DNA from: Anagrus nilaparvatae
Lineage: Eukaryota > Arthropoda > Insecta > Hymenoptera > Mymaridae
DNA length: 64,000 nt
NCBI GenBank assembly: GCA_022575985.1
Contig: JAKSXM010000272.1
Span: 23,804,501 to 23,868,500 of the forward strand
Direction: 5' to 3'
The notes beneath the pieces were generated by a model. That model ran no database searches. It worked only from the letters and a program-made list of their open reading frames with translations, and was not told the origin of the DNA. A program made the position numbers and the translations under genes. Positions 47,145 to 58,046 of this stretch are shown piece after piece. Position 1 is the stretch's first letter. Every line of letters begins with the position of its first letter.

Positions 47145-48620
47145 CCCGCGCACTTTTGAACTGTGCCGGCCAAGTATGGGCCGAAGTTCGGGCGACGTTC
47201 GGCAAAACGCTCTGCCGACGTGTGGCGCACGTATAGCATACGTCCTTTGGTACACATCTCAGCGACGTATGGCACATACTTCGGCCCACGTATGGCAGAA
47301 GATTTTTATTTTTTTTTTAGTAAAAAAAAAAAAAAATTTACTTGGTTCAGGAATTGAACCAGGGACCCTCTTTAAAATTTTAAGAGGGTCGAGGATTATA
47401 CGAGCGCGGCCAACTCTCGTATTTGAAAGTTATTGCATAAATGACTGTAAAATGTTGTATCTTATTGTATTTAAATTAAATTGATATCAGATTTTTCAAG
47501 TTCATTTAGAAAGTACTTCGTACAGAAAATGATTGTTTTTCACAACTGGAATATTTTCCAGTTTTTCCAAGATGGCGAAGTATATATTAAAATACTGATC
47601 TAAGATCCGTAAAATAAGGGCAGGCGCAACGATATAATTTAGTTCAAAAATTTTTTTGGTTTTTCCAATATGGTGGACCATAAAATTTATTTAAAAACTT
47701 CTATTTATATTTTTTTCAAATTAATTCGATAATTGATACATTATTTTAAGAAGGGTAATAAAAGAGAGCGTATTAAGTAGCGGGTATATAACCTAATTAG
47801 GAATAAATATCTCGCTACAGATTTTTTTGTTTTGAGGTCCGATTTAAAATTGTATTGTACTTGTTTTCTTATAATATCCTAATTTGAATATTTATCTGAC
47901 TTAATTTAAATTGGGCCTCTAAACAAAAAGATTTGTCGCGAGACACTTAATCCTAATTATGCTACACGCCCACCTCTAGATTTAATCTCTTAATACTCTA
48001 TCTTTTTTTATCTATGCACATTCGAATTAATTTGAAAAAAATATTTATAATTTATAGAAGTTTTTAAATAAATTTTATGGTCCAACATATTGGAAAAACC
48101 AAAAAAAAATTTTAAACTAAATTTTATATCGTTAGTTGCGCCTGCCCTTATTTTACGGATCTTAGATCAGTATTTTAATATATACTTCGCCATCTTGGAA
48201 AAACTGGAAAATATTCCAGTTGTGAAAAACAATCATTTTCTGTACGAAGTACTTTCTAAATGAACTTGAAAAATCTGATATCAATTTAATTTAAATACAA
48301 TAAGATACAACATTTTACAGTCATTTATGCAATAACTTTCAGATACGAGGGTTGGCCGCGCTCGTATAATCCTCGACCCTCTTAAAATTTTAAAGAGGGT
48401 CCCTGGTTCAATTCCTGAACCAAGTAAATTTTTTTTTTTTTTTACTAAAAAAAGAATAAAAATCTTCTGCCATACGTGGGCCGAAGTATGTGCCATACGT
48501 CGCTGAGATGTGTACCAAAGGACGTATGCTATACGTGCGCCACACGTCGGCAGAGCGTTTTGCCGAACGTCGCCCGAACTTCGGCCCATACTTGGCCGGC
48601 ACAGTTCAAAAGTGCGCGGG
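47145..48620. mobile_element. 1,476-bp fold-back element in ZF8, TSD TC
   Basis: Begins CCCGCGCACTTTTGAACTG and ends with its inverse; the two ~730-bp arms meet near 47880. The flanks are GCG-TC and TC-ACATTTG, and paralogous fingers read GCGTCACATTTG, so two bases (TC) are duplicated. The outer 150 bp are much more GC-rich than the surroundings and include repeated CGTATG/CATACG words. Each arm holds a tRNA-like stretch with a perfect B box (47350-47360 and 48405-48415). The ~64-102 codon ORFs in the arms mirror one another and show no known domain. Confidence 0.92.
48350..48422 (+). other. tRNA-like Pol III promoter stretch in the fold-back right arm (mirrored at 47344-47412)
   Basis: An A-box-like TTGGCCGCGCTCG (48352-48364) is followed by a hairpin GACCCTCTT...AAGAGGGTC and the B box GGTTCAATTCC. 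The spacing and long variable-arm-like hairpin recall a class II tRNA, but no acceptor stem is clear, so it is not called as a tRNA gene. Confidence 0.4.
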
Positions 48621-49263
48621 TCACATTTGTAAGGTCTCTCGCCAGTGTGGACTCGAAGATGTTCTGTTAAGTGAGTTTTCCGAATAAATTTCTTTTTGCA
48701 ATAATCGCACTCGAACTTCTTGATGCCAGAGTGAATTTTTTCATGACCTCGAAGATCACTTGAATTTTTAAAAGTCTTATCACATGCATCACATTTGTAA
48801 GGTCTATCGCCAGTGTGAACTCGAAGATGTTGCATCAGTACATCCTTTCTAATAAATTTCTTGCTGCAAAGATCACACTCGAAATTCTTTATGCCCGAGT
48901 GCGTTTTTTTATGACGAAAAAGAGATCTTTGGTGTTTGTAGGTTTTTGAGCACTTATCACACTTGAAGTTCATAATATATAAGAATTATTTCCGTTTATT
49001 CCGTAAGTCTCTTAAATATCTGTAAAAATAAGAAAACTGTTTTGAAAAATAACTTTGCTTATAAAAAATTTATTTCATTTTAGTATTTATTTTATTTATA
49101 TTTTCATCATATTAAACTTTGCTGTATGATTTATATATTTTTTATTTTTTTATTCCGCAAATACTAATTATGTTTCATAATTGAGAAACTAAAAAAAATT
49201 CTAAGTTTTGATATTTTTTTGCAAGAACAGCAAAAAAAATTGATAGAATTAATGAATTTTTAC

Positions 49264-49570
49264 CTGTTTATAAATTTAAAATATTTTGTGCACCAATTGA
49301 ACTTCTAATTATATGCAAGTGCTCTTACAAAATTAATTAAAAAATGATATTTTCTACAACCAACAGCAACTTTTTTGAAAACGACCAGCAAAGCACTAAA
49401 TTTTAAATATTGAAATTTTAGTTGTGCGGTTCGCAAAATATTTGACTGTGTAAGTAAAATGGATTCCCCCACTCATAATCTTTAAAATTATTTATTTTCA
49501 TTTCATTTGTCATTCAGGTAAACTTTTGTTTATCATAATAAAATTTAAACACTCACTTTAAATTTACACA
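49264..49570 (-). promoter_or_regulatory. ZF8 noncoding exon 1 and promoter block (type A)
   Basis: The donor AAACAG^GTAAAAATTC lies at 49264/49263. The block is nearly identical to that of ZF5 (29763-30080), including the rare GTCGCGTCGAGG word further upstream at about 49697, so ZF5 and ZF8 units are close relatives. Confidence 0.55.
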
Positions 49571-49914
49571 AATATCATCAATTTTTTTTTCTGTGGCTAT
49601 AATTTTTGTGAAATTTCGAATTTTTATATTAATCAATCTTCAATCAATTTATTTTTTGCATTTCATTTTTTTAATTAGCTTTTTTTAAAATAAACCGTCG
49701 CGTCGAGGTCCAATAAAAGCTAAATACACCAAAATTTTTTTTTATTTTATCAAATGCTGACCAAATAGTTAATAATTTTAAAATATATCCATGGACTGTA
49801 ATTTTGCTCGTTTTTTTTTCTTTTCAATAATTTCATTTTTATTTTCTGATTGAAAATTTGATAAATAAATAGTCGGTTTATTGGAAATAAAATTATTATT
49901 TGATAGAATTAAGA

Positions 49915-51130
49915 TAGAGATAAGGCCGAGTATCCAAAAAGTTGAAAATCTCTCTTATATTTATAACCTGAATCTTGGGGTAAATTATAGCCAAATTGAA
50001 TTATGGTCTCTCGATACTTTTTTTTTTTCAATAACCTACCCTTTATTATAGGAATGCCTAATAAGCAGACCTCAGACCGGTCGCCTCTCTTATAACACGT
50101 AAATACTGTATAAGTGTATAATTTTTTGAGTACAGTATTTAAATATTATAAGGGGGGGGGGGCGGTCCGTGTTGCACAGCTCTGCTCATAACTAGGATTA
50201 GTTACTGCATGGTTCCAGAAAATATCTGGAGCATAAAATACCTTACTCAAATAAATATGTCCCTCCCTTCTCAAAATCAATAATTTTTTTTAAAAAAATT
50301 TATATAAAATTATTTATTTTATAAACATTTAAACATTTTTTTAAGGATTATATGAATTCTTAAAAGTATATTATATGAAGATTCTATTAAAACTGAAAAA
50401 ATAACTTCTCAAACTCAAATTTTTTTATTTCTATAGTCAGTGGCCCGAAAGCACGGATTTCCCGGCCACTAAGCGAAAATATAGTACATTACATTACTCC
50501 AAGCCGAGGATGGTAAACTGCGATTTAGGGCATTCATTTTTTTATCGCTAAGGGTCGTATATTATTTTTCTGAAGAAATAAGTCCATTTTTGTCCACTTT
50601 TCTAATGCCGACTTTTTTATTGAAATTTCAGCTTCATTTTTTCCAACATTTAACTAAAAATATATGGAATCAAAAAAATTTATCTATAATGTTACAAACC
50701 AAAAAATCAAATATTAAATAATTTTACCATTTTAGTTAACTATATTATTTTTGCTCAAAACATGTAAAAAACATAAGGACCTAAAATTCTACTTCATTGA
50801 ATCCATTCTGTACAAAAATCTTATGAGCAACATCAGAAAAATGTTAATTTAAAAAGTTTACTTTAATCATATACAATTGTCATATGTTTTCGTGGTGTAG
50901 TCGGTTATCACATCAGCCTAACACGCGGAAGGTCCCCGGTTCAAACCCGGGCGAAAACAGTTTTTTTTTTATTTACACTTTTTTTGCTTAGACTTATCAC
51001 CTATGGTATTTAATATAGCAATACAAAAATTTAATAGGGATATAAAAAATTTCAATATATAGTTTACCATAAATGAAATTAAAAAACAAAATACATAAAT
51101 AAATTAACAAATTGAATTAAATTTTAAATT
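49915..51130. repeat. duplicated segment carrying tRNA copy 3
   Basis: Second copy of 31625-32760, with an 11-G run at 50152-50162 and the same palindromic GTGGCCCGAAAGC block at 50440-50470. Differences are scattered substitutions and small indels. Confidence 0.8.
50886..50958 (+). tRNA. tRNA-Val-AAC: tRNA-Val(AAC), copy 3, with anticodon-stem mismatch
   Basis: Same 73 nt as copies 1 and 2 except one change: CATCCGCC is CATCAGCC here, making the third anticodon-stem pair (29-41) A-G instead of C-G. Acceptor, D and T arms, anticodon AAC and T terminator are unchanged. It may be a weakened or decaying copy. Confidence 0.9.
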
Positions 51131-51266
51131 TAGGATTTGACAAAAGCTTTATTTTTAAATAGCTATTCACAAAAAATTTACTCAATTGCATTATGAATTC
51201 CAAATTTGTCTTCAAGTATTTTTTTTAAATTTTGAAAATTTTTTACTCAGTACACAACAAATCGTA

Positions 51267-52938
51267 CACTATAAAAAATAATAAAATTTTAAGAAGTTAA
51301 TATTAACTTCGTACCCATTAAGTCCCCGAAAGTGAATAATCCCTTGATTCAAGTTAACGGGGTTAAATCAATGCATCCCAACCTTGAGTCAGCTGACGTA
51401 TATTTGTTAAAATATCTGTCTTTTAGACTCAGGTCAACTTAATATTAGGCTGAATCCGGTAACTATATATTTGACTTACGTATTAGTTATAACTCCCTGA
51501 AATTTCTATCATCTCCTCGAATACCTTCGGGATGAAAATGGACCGTACGAGGGAAAACTGATATCCTAAACACTATCCAAACTATCCAAAACAATTTTCC
51601 AATTTTCCAAGATGGCGGACCAAAAAACATGAAAATAAAAACTTTCTACATTACCTGGGGGTTTTCGAGGTCGACAAAAACGTTTTTATGAATGAAAATT
51701 GTAATTTTTTTGCCCCAGCATATTTTCCAATTTTCCAATATGGCGGACCAAAAAACATTTCAGAATAAGCTTTTTACATTGCCAGGGGGTTTTCGAGGTC
51801 GAGAAAAACGTTTTTATCAATCAAAATTTTAATTTTTTTGCCCTAGCATATTTTCCAATTTTCCAATATGGCGGACCAAAAAACATTTCAGAATAAGCTT
51901 TTTACATTGCCAGGGGGTTTTCGAGGTCGAGAAAAACGTTTTTATGAATGAAAATTGTAATTTTTTTGCCCCAGCATATTTTCCAATTTTCCAATATGGC
52001 GGACCAAAAAACATTTCAGAATAAGCTTTTTACATTGCCAGGGGGTTTTCGAGGTCGAGAAAAACGTTTTTATGAATCAAAATTTTAATTTTTTTGCCCT
52101 AGCATATTTTCCAATTTTCCAATATGGCGGACCAAAAAACATTTCAGAATAAGCTTTTTACATTGCCAAGGGGCTTAGAGGTCGAGAAAATCGTTTTTAT
52201 GAAGTTTTTATTTACATGTTTTTGGGTCCGTCATCTTGAATAATTTGGAAAATATGCTGGGACAAAAAAATTAAAATTTTCATTTATAAAAACGTTTTTC
52301 TCGACCTCGAAAACCCACAGGTAATGTAGAAAGTTTTTGTTTTCATGTTTTTTGGTCCGCCATCTTGGAAAAATGGAAAATTAGCTAAAGCAAAAAAATT
52401 AAAATTTTCATTCATAAAAACGTTTTTCTTGACCCCGAAAACTCCTAGGTAATGTAGAAAGTTTTTATTTTCATGTTTTTTGGTCCGCCATATTGGAAAA
52501 TTGGAAAATTGTTTAGGATGAAAAATTAAAAATTTCGCTTTCAGGATATCAGTTTTCCCTCATACGGTCCATTTTCATCCCGAAGGTATTCGAGGAGATG
52601 ACAGAAATTTCAGGGAGTTATAACTCCCTAAATCAAGGAGTATATTATATTTACGGGCTTGTACTATATTTTTTTTTATGTCTAAGATAAGCTTGAATTT
52701 ATTTCAATGTTATATTTGGATATAACAAATTCGAATTAGCTTAAATTAGCCCTATTACATTTTTTGTATCAAGCTAATATTTTGCTGAAAGAAGCTTGCT
52801 TTCAATTGAAGTACGGGATCTCCCGTCAAGTCACTGTTTAAGTTGATTCAAGTAAATATTCGCTTCGCCGTATTTACCTTCGCGCTTATGTTGCGTCAAC
52901 TTCGCATAGCTTGGCAATACTCTATATTTTTCATAGTG
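51267..52938. mobile_element. 1.67-kb TA-flanked element with nested inverted tandem repeats
   Basis: The ends CACTATAAAAAAT / ATTTTTCATAGTG are inverted and both are bordered by TA (51265-51266, 52939-52940). The ZF4 unit has the empty site (CCAAATCTTAAAGATC at 21950-21965). Within it, an inner palindrome 51490-52635 starts TATAACTCCCT(GAAATTTC) and encloses the tandem array. No transposase frame. Confidence 0.85.
51600..52510. repeat. ~125-bp tandem repeats, about five direct then three inverted
   Basis: The unit is TTTTCCAATTTTCCAATATGGCGG, then ACCAAAAAACAT..., TTTACATT(G/A)CC.GGGGGTTTTCGAGGTCGA, GAAAAACGTTTTTATGAAT. Plus-orientation copies start near 51595, 51720, 51845, 51975 and 52105. 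Copies facing the other way occupy about 52230-52510. Three adjacent copies are almost identical, so the array is still being homogenised. The small ORF at 51829-52014 is a by-product. Confidence 0.85.
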
Positions 52939-52940
52939 TA

Positions 52941-53908
52941 AAGATTTGTATTTTAACTATGGAAAGATTGATGTTTTTGGTTTTTTAAATTTTTAATAAA
53001 ATATAAGTTAAAAAGGATTTAATTTCAAAAAGAATCCCCTTAAAAGAGTAAATCAGAAAAAAAAATCTTTAAGATTTGGAGTTTATCGTAAACTTAATAA
53101 ATTTCAAAAAATTCGTCACAAACTTCTATTTTATAATTTTTGAGTTGAAAAAGTTGAGAATGATCCGATATGGCAATCGCATAATTTCTTTTGGAATGAC
53201 TCATATAATTTAAAATAAAAAAAAAAGTCTATCTACTCTAAGACTCCATTATAAAATTTTTAAAATAAACTTTTTTTAATTACAAATGTAAAAAAAAAAT
53301 TGTTTTGAAATCTAAAGGAAGGAATGAAAATTTTAGATTTCATTCTGCTTCATAGTTACCAAAAAGTCAATTGTCATTATACAATATTTGTAATTAAAAT
53401 AGCATTTTTTATAGTTTTTAATTAGTCATTATTAAATAAATAATAATAACTGATTCTACATTTTGTTATGAAGTTTTAATGTTAAAAATTTAGCTAACCT
53501 CTTCATTTGTCTACAATTTCATATAAAAGTTTCTAATAAAATATTTAAGATTACTTCAAAATTAAAATTAATAATTTTTTTGACATTTTTTAGAGTTTAT
53601 CCATACTAAAATTTAATTTAAAAAAATCTTTTGCACAATAAGTCTTCGTCAACATTTTATTTTCTAAATTTCATATTCTTGTTATTTTAAATTCTGTTCT
53701 ATTTCTTATTCAACTAATGCAATGATGTTTCACAATAAAAATTTTTTAATTATTTCACGTCAACACAAAATACTTCGTTTCTCTTTTTAATTAAAGAACA
53801 AGTATATAAGACAAATAAGTATTATTTTAAAAAAGTGAGGTTTCTAATAAGTCAAATCGACAATCGTCGCACTTGCTGCTAATTAATTAATTAATTTTAA
53901 AAGATTCT
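52941..53908. other. C-type downstream flank, gene-free
   Basis: It aligns with 32840-33719. No gene. Confidence 0.5.
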
Positions 53909-55377
53909 TCAAGTAGAGAATTCGTCATCAACTTCCTCCTTTATTTCATCCTTCACATCAGCCAGAATATTATCAGTCAAATTTTCATAAATCAGATCAC
54001 CTGGATCAGGTTTTTCTTCATTCACTGAAATATTATCTTCCCAGTCTAATGCTGAAAGTCAAACATTCATATTTTTCATTAATAATTAGATTCAATAACG
54101 AAAAAATTTAAACCTACTTGTTGCTGTTTCGTCATTTGTTACGAAATTGTTGCCATCTACATTTACATCCAATTGTTTCTCGATTACAGGATCATAAATC
54201 AGATCATCTGGGTCAGGTTTTTCTTCTTTCACTGCAAGATTATCTGCCCAGTCTAATACTGAAAGTCAAACATTCATATTTTTCATTAACAATAAAATTA
54301 AATTTAAAAAATTTTCAACTTACTTTCTGCTGTTTCGTCACTCGATACTAAATTGTTGCCATCTACATTTACATCCAATTGTTTCTCGATTACAGGATCA
54401 ATGATAGCCATTGGTTTAGATATTTTAACCTCTTCGTCTTTGTTCGACTTATGTGATTTCTGATGACAGCGTAGATCGCTCAACTGTTCAAAACTATTGT
54501 TACACAAATTACATTTAAAAGGTTTTTCATTAGAGTGAACTCGAAGATGATTTATTAAATTAGATTTTTGGATAAATCCCTTTTCACAAAAATTGCACTG
54601 AAATTTCTTGCTGCCACAGTGAATTTTTTCATGACGTCGTAGATACCTTAAATCTGCAAAAGTCTTGTCACATGCATCACACTTGTAAGGTCTATCGTCA
54701 GTATGAACTAGAATGTGCCTTGTTAGATAATCTTTTCTAGTAAAGCTCATGCTGCAAAGGTCGCACTCGAATTTCTTGATTTCAGAATGAGTATTTTCAT
54801 GGCGTCGTAGATGACTTAAATCTGTAAAAGTCTTGTCACATGCGTCACATTTGTAAGGTCTATCGCCAGTGTGAACTCGAAGATGTCTATTTAGATCACA
54901 ATTTTTAAAAAATTTCATTCTGCAAAGATCGCACTCAAATTTCTTTATGCCAGAATGAATTTTTTCATGACGTCGAAGATCACTTGAATTTTTAAAAGGC
55001 TTGTCACATGCATTACACTTGTAAGGTCTATCGTCAGTATGAACTCGAATGTGCCTTCTTAGATCATCTTTTCTAATAAATGACTTGCTGCAAGTTTCGC
55101 ACTCAAATTTCTTGATTTCAGAGTGAGTATTTTCATGGCGTCGAAGATCCCTTAAATATTTAAAAGTCTTGTCGCATGCGTTACATTTGTAAGGCCTGTC
55201 ACCAGTGTGAACTCGTTGATGGTTTGTTAAATCACTTTTTTGCATAAAACTCTGGCTGCAAAGATTGCACTCGAATTTCTTTGGGTCCTCGTTTATCCCC
55301 AAGTGCATTCTTTTATGATAAGTTAGCGATCGTTGGTGTTTGTAAGTTTTTGAGCATTTATCACAATTGAAGCTCAT
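53909..55377 (-). CDS. ZF9: subfamily C C2H2 zinc-finger gene
   Basis: Coding exons are 54324-55377, 54118-54258 and 53909-54051, with introns of 65 and 66 bp; the predicted product is 445 aa. The start is MSFNCDKC. There are eleven intact fingers. The last finger of ZF6 (CDDCEKSFMHK...) and the following basic region are missing: the frame passes from SHKSNKDEEV straight to KISKPMAIIDPVIEKQ. The chimeric middle exon is shared with ZF6, and here reads LAVKEEKPDPDDLIYDPVIEKQLDV. The last exon has VNEE instead of VKEE, as in ZF4, but keeps VKDE and IKEE, and ends EEVDDEFST like ZF6. It is likely a nuclear DNA-binding protein; no disabling change seen. Confidence 0.9.
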
Positions 55378-55636
55378 AATTATATAAGAATTATTCCTAT
55401 CTGTAAAACTTATTTTATTTATATTTTCATGTGATCTCTTTTTGCCTTTATGATTAATATTTGTTAAATTTTGTTTGTGTAAAAGCTATAAACAAATAAG
55501 TAACAGAAAAATTTTTAAAATAAGTAAATAACTCTAAGAATTCTTCATGAATAAAATCATAAATTTAAAGTACTGGTTTCGCAAATGTCTAATTGTTTAA
55601 AAGATTATTTTCAGTGTAAAAGAATTATATTTGTAC

Positions 55637-55920
55637 CTTATAATATACAGTCAAACCTTAGCAACCACCATTTATGCCACAAAAAGTTACAACTATTTGC
55701 AATGTTTTATACCTTATAGAAAAACCTGCAGTGGTTGTCTTGAAAGCGATCAGCAACGTACTAAATTTTAAATACTGAAAATCTTTTAGTAGCTGATATG
55801 CGTAAATAAAATTGGTTCCCCCCTTCTTATAAACATTTAAAATTATTTGTGTTTATTTCATTTAACATTCATGGAAAGTTTTATTTGAAGTTTAAATAAT
55901 AAATTAAATTTCTAACGGCT
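55637..55920 (-). promoter_or_regulatory. ZF9 noncoding exon 1 and promoter block (type C)
   Basis: The donor TATAAG^GTACAAATA lies at 55637/55636, and intron 1 is about 236 bp. The promoter block differs from that of ZF6 by only a few bases over about 250 bp. Confidence 0.55.
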
Positions 55921-55949
55921 ATCCCTTCTTTTTTCCTTATTTTTCTATT

Positions 55950-56878
55950 ATTTCTAATATTTATTATTTTTAGTAAACGTTTAGTCAAAATTATTTTTTG
56001 CCATTTTTTTAGTTTTTTACCATTGAAAGATATTGAAAATATTCAAGAGAAAAAATTTAAAAGTTAAATAATTTATTTTATAGAATATCGTCATTTTTTG
56101 ACTACCTGAAAAGTATGATTAGAACTCATATTTATAAAAAACTTATAATCGGCTTGTATAAACACAACCTAAATGCATGGAGCATGTTTGCTACTCTGAA
56201 TTTTTGTTTCTGGTCAGAACTATCAAAACTAAAGCTATAAATTTTAAAATATTGAATTTACAGTATTTGAGATAAGATACCATGTTTATAATTTCCTCTA
56301 AATAATTTTAAATTATAAGTTGTTTATTAATTTCAAGTATTTGGCAATATTTATCATAAATTTCTCCTTAGGAAAGTTTTTTTTTTAATTTCTGTTTGAT
56401 TTAGTGGTTCACATTTAAATTTCCTTTTGTAAATTGTCTATTGGCACCAATAACTTCTTGATTTGAGAAATTAGTTTAAAATGAATGGCTTTATGCATTA
56501 TCAATATAAATTAAAATTTATTTTGAAGCTAAAACAAAGAGGAAATTTTTCTAATTTAAATTATTTGCATGCATGAAATAGTATGCATAAATTAATTCTA
56601 ACTAATTAAATTTAAAGATTTGGGTTGGAGCAGCTTAACGCAAGAAAAGTTAAACATACTAGAGCATCATCTGATACATGGGTTCATCTGATCCGTTTCA
56701 GAATCTTTTTTCTAAAATTACAACTAAAAAAAATACTTTCCCCTATTTTTATTCTTTCCAGATCTTATTCAGATAATTTTGTTTTCTCGTGTTGATAAGA
56801 TTTTATTCTAATCATCCATTATTATTATTTTTAGATATTTCAAAAGGTCAATTTTATATTTTTTAATTTAACTTTCAG
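55950..56878. other. C-type upstream flank, gene-free
   Basis: It matches 35960-36235 joined to 38171-38833, i.e. the state without the 1.9-kb insertion. No gene. Confidence 0.5.
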
Positions 56879-56968
56879 CGAAAAGATCCAAACCCACTGG
56901 AGTCCAATTTCAACGGAAAAAGTAACTTTGAGAGGTTGCTGCTAAGTAGTCGAGTATTATTTCATAGG
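56879..56968 (+). other. conserved plus-strand exon-like block, copy 2
   Basis: Acceptor AACTTTCAG^CG and donor CATAGG^GTAAGTTT border a 90-bp block matching 38834-38930. This copy has the better acceptor (CAG). Confidence 0.3.
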
Positions 56969-58046
56969 GTAAGTTTCTAACTGAAATACTAATTTCCTCC
57001 ATTTTTTCAATTTTGCGTTAAAATTTTATTTACATTTCAAGAATAACGCTTTCTTAGTTTATTAATATCTCTTAAATCCTCCTGATTAAATTAAATATTT
57101 GGAAAATGATTTTCTGCACGCAACTGTAACTCGAAGCTAACAATGTACATGGAGGCTTATTATTGGTACTTATTGTAAAAAAAAACTTTGTGAGAATTCC
57201 AAGTTACTCGGCTTAAAATTTCTTGAGTTATGAGTAATTAGCTTAAATTCGAAAGCATTTAGAAGATGCTAAGAATTAAATTTTATTCCGTTATTTTCTT
57301 AATGACGATCACAAATATAGTTTTTATAATTTGGTTCATAATTTTTTATTGTTAATGTTTGTTACAGTTTTAAATATAAACTGCTAAAAGGCAATAAAGA
57401 GAATTGCTGATTATTAATCTTAAAAGTCTTTTAATTTTTTACCATTTTATCTATTGCTTACTTTTAACACTTGAATGTTAATTTATTTTGTACTTCAAAA
57501 CATTTTTACAATAATAAATCTTATAAGGATGAAGAAAATGAAAAAAAAAATTGAGAAGAAATTTTAAAAAAAAATTTTAAAGATTTCTTTTCTTATATGT
57601 GAGAGATAACATGCAAACTGGACTCAGTTTGAACTCAGGGGTTAGAGAAATAGATAAAAAATATTTTTTTTCGAAATTGTGACTCTAAGATCAATTTCCA
57701 TTTTAAAGTTGAAAAATAGTATTACTTTGTAAACTTTTTTAAATTGCAGAAATCTTTTATTTAATAGGCCCTTTTTAGTTTTTAAAATTGTAAAATTATT
57801 CTACTTTGCCAGATTGTTATAGTAATTACAATAATCATTCTTTTGATAGTTAAAAATTTAATACTTTTATTACAAAAATAAAACTTACATATAACCTCAG
57901 ATTTCTTTTAATACATAACGAATTTGAATATTTTATTATGCACGAGAATTTTCAAGTAGATAAACTACGTACTTTTGATAAATATAAATTTAAACTTGTC
58001 AAATTGACAACTGTCACTTTTAATTTATTTATTTTAATTCAAAATA
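56969..58046. other. ZF10 3' flank, gene-free
   Basis: 57385-57500 (GGCAATAAAGAGAATTG.TGATT...) recurs at 62232-62350, marking a second, now empty, D-type 3' flank there. No ORF of interest. Confidence 0.5.

Larger units (their letters stand above)
46263..48973 (-). pseudogene. ZF8: subfamily A zinc-finger gene split by a fold-back insertion
   Basis: The 5' part (48623-48973, from MNFKCDKC) encodes four fingers and the start of a fifth. The 3' part (46499-47142) resumes in the same finger (DACDKTF) and carries fingers 5-9 and the basic region. The tail exon 46263-46408 follows a 90-bp intron with donor GTGAGT. A 1,476-bp palindrome (47145-48620) sits between the Cys codons of finger 5. Read through, the frame enters the element (CDPRTFELCRP...) and stops at 48281. 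The tail has the same 11-bp insertion as ZF3, ending KKEVGKK. Apart from the insertion the gene is intact, so the event is probably recent. Confidence 0.92.

Noticed and set aside
47163..47484. Overlapping ORFs of 64 and 102 codons in the fold-back arms (repeated at 48281-48602 on the other strand)
   Set aside because: They are mirror images created by the palindrome, have no recognised domain, and run into low-complexity sequence.
51600..52510. Possible CRISPR-like array
   Set aside because: The ~125-bp units are repeats with no short repeat/unique-spacer pattern, occur in both orientations, and sit in a eukaryotic transposon.
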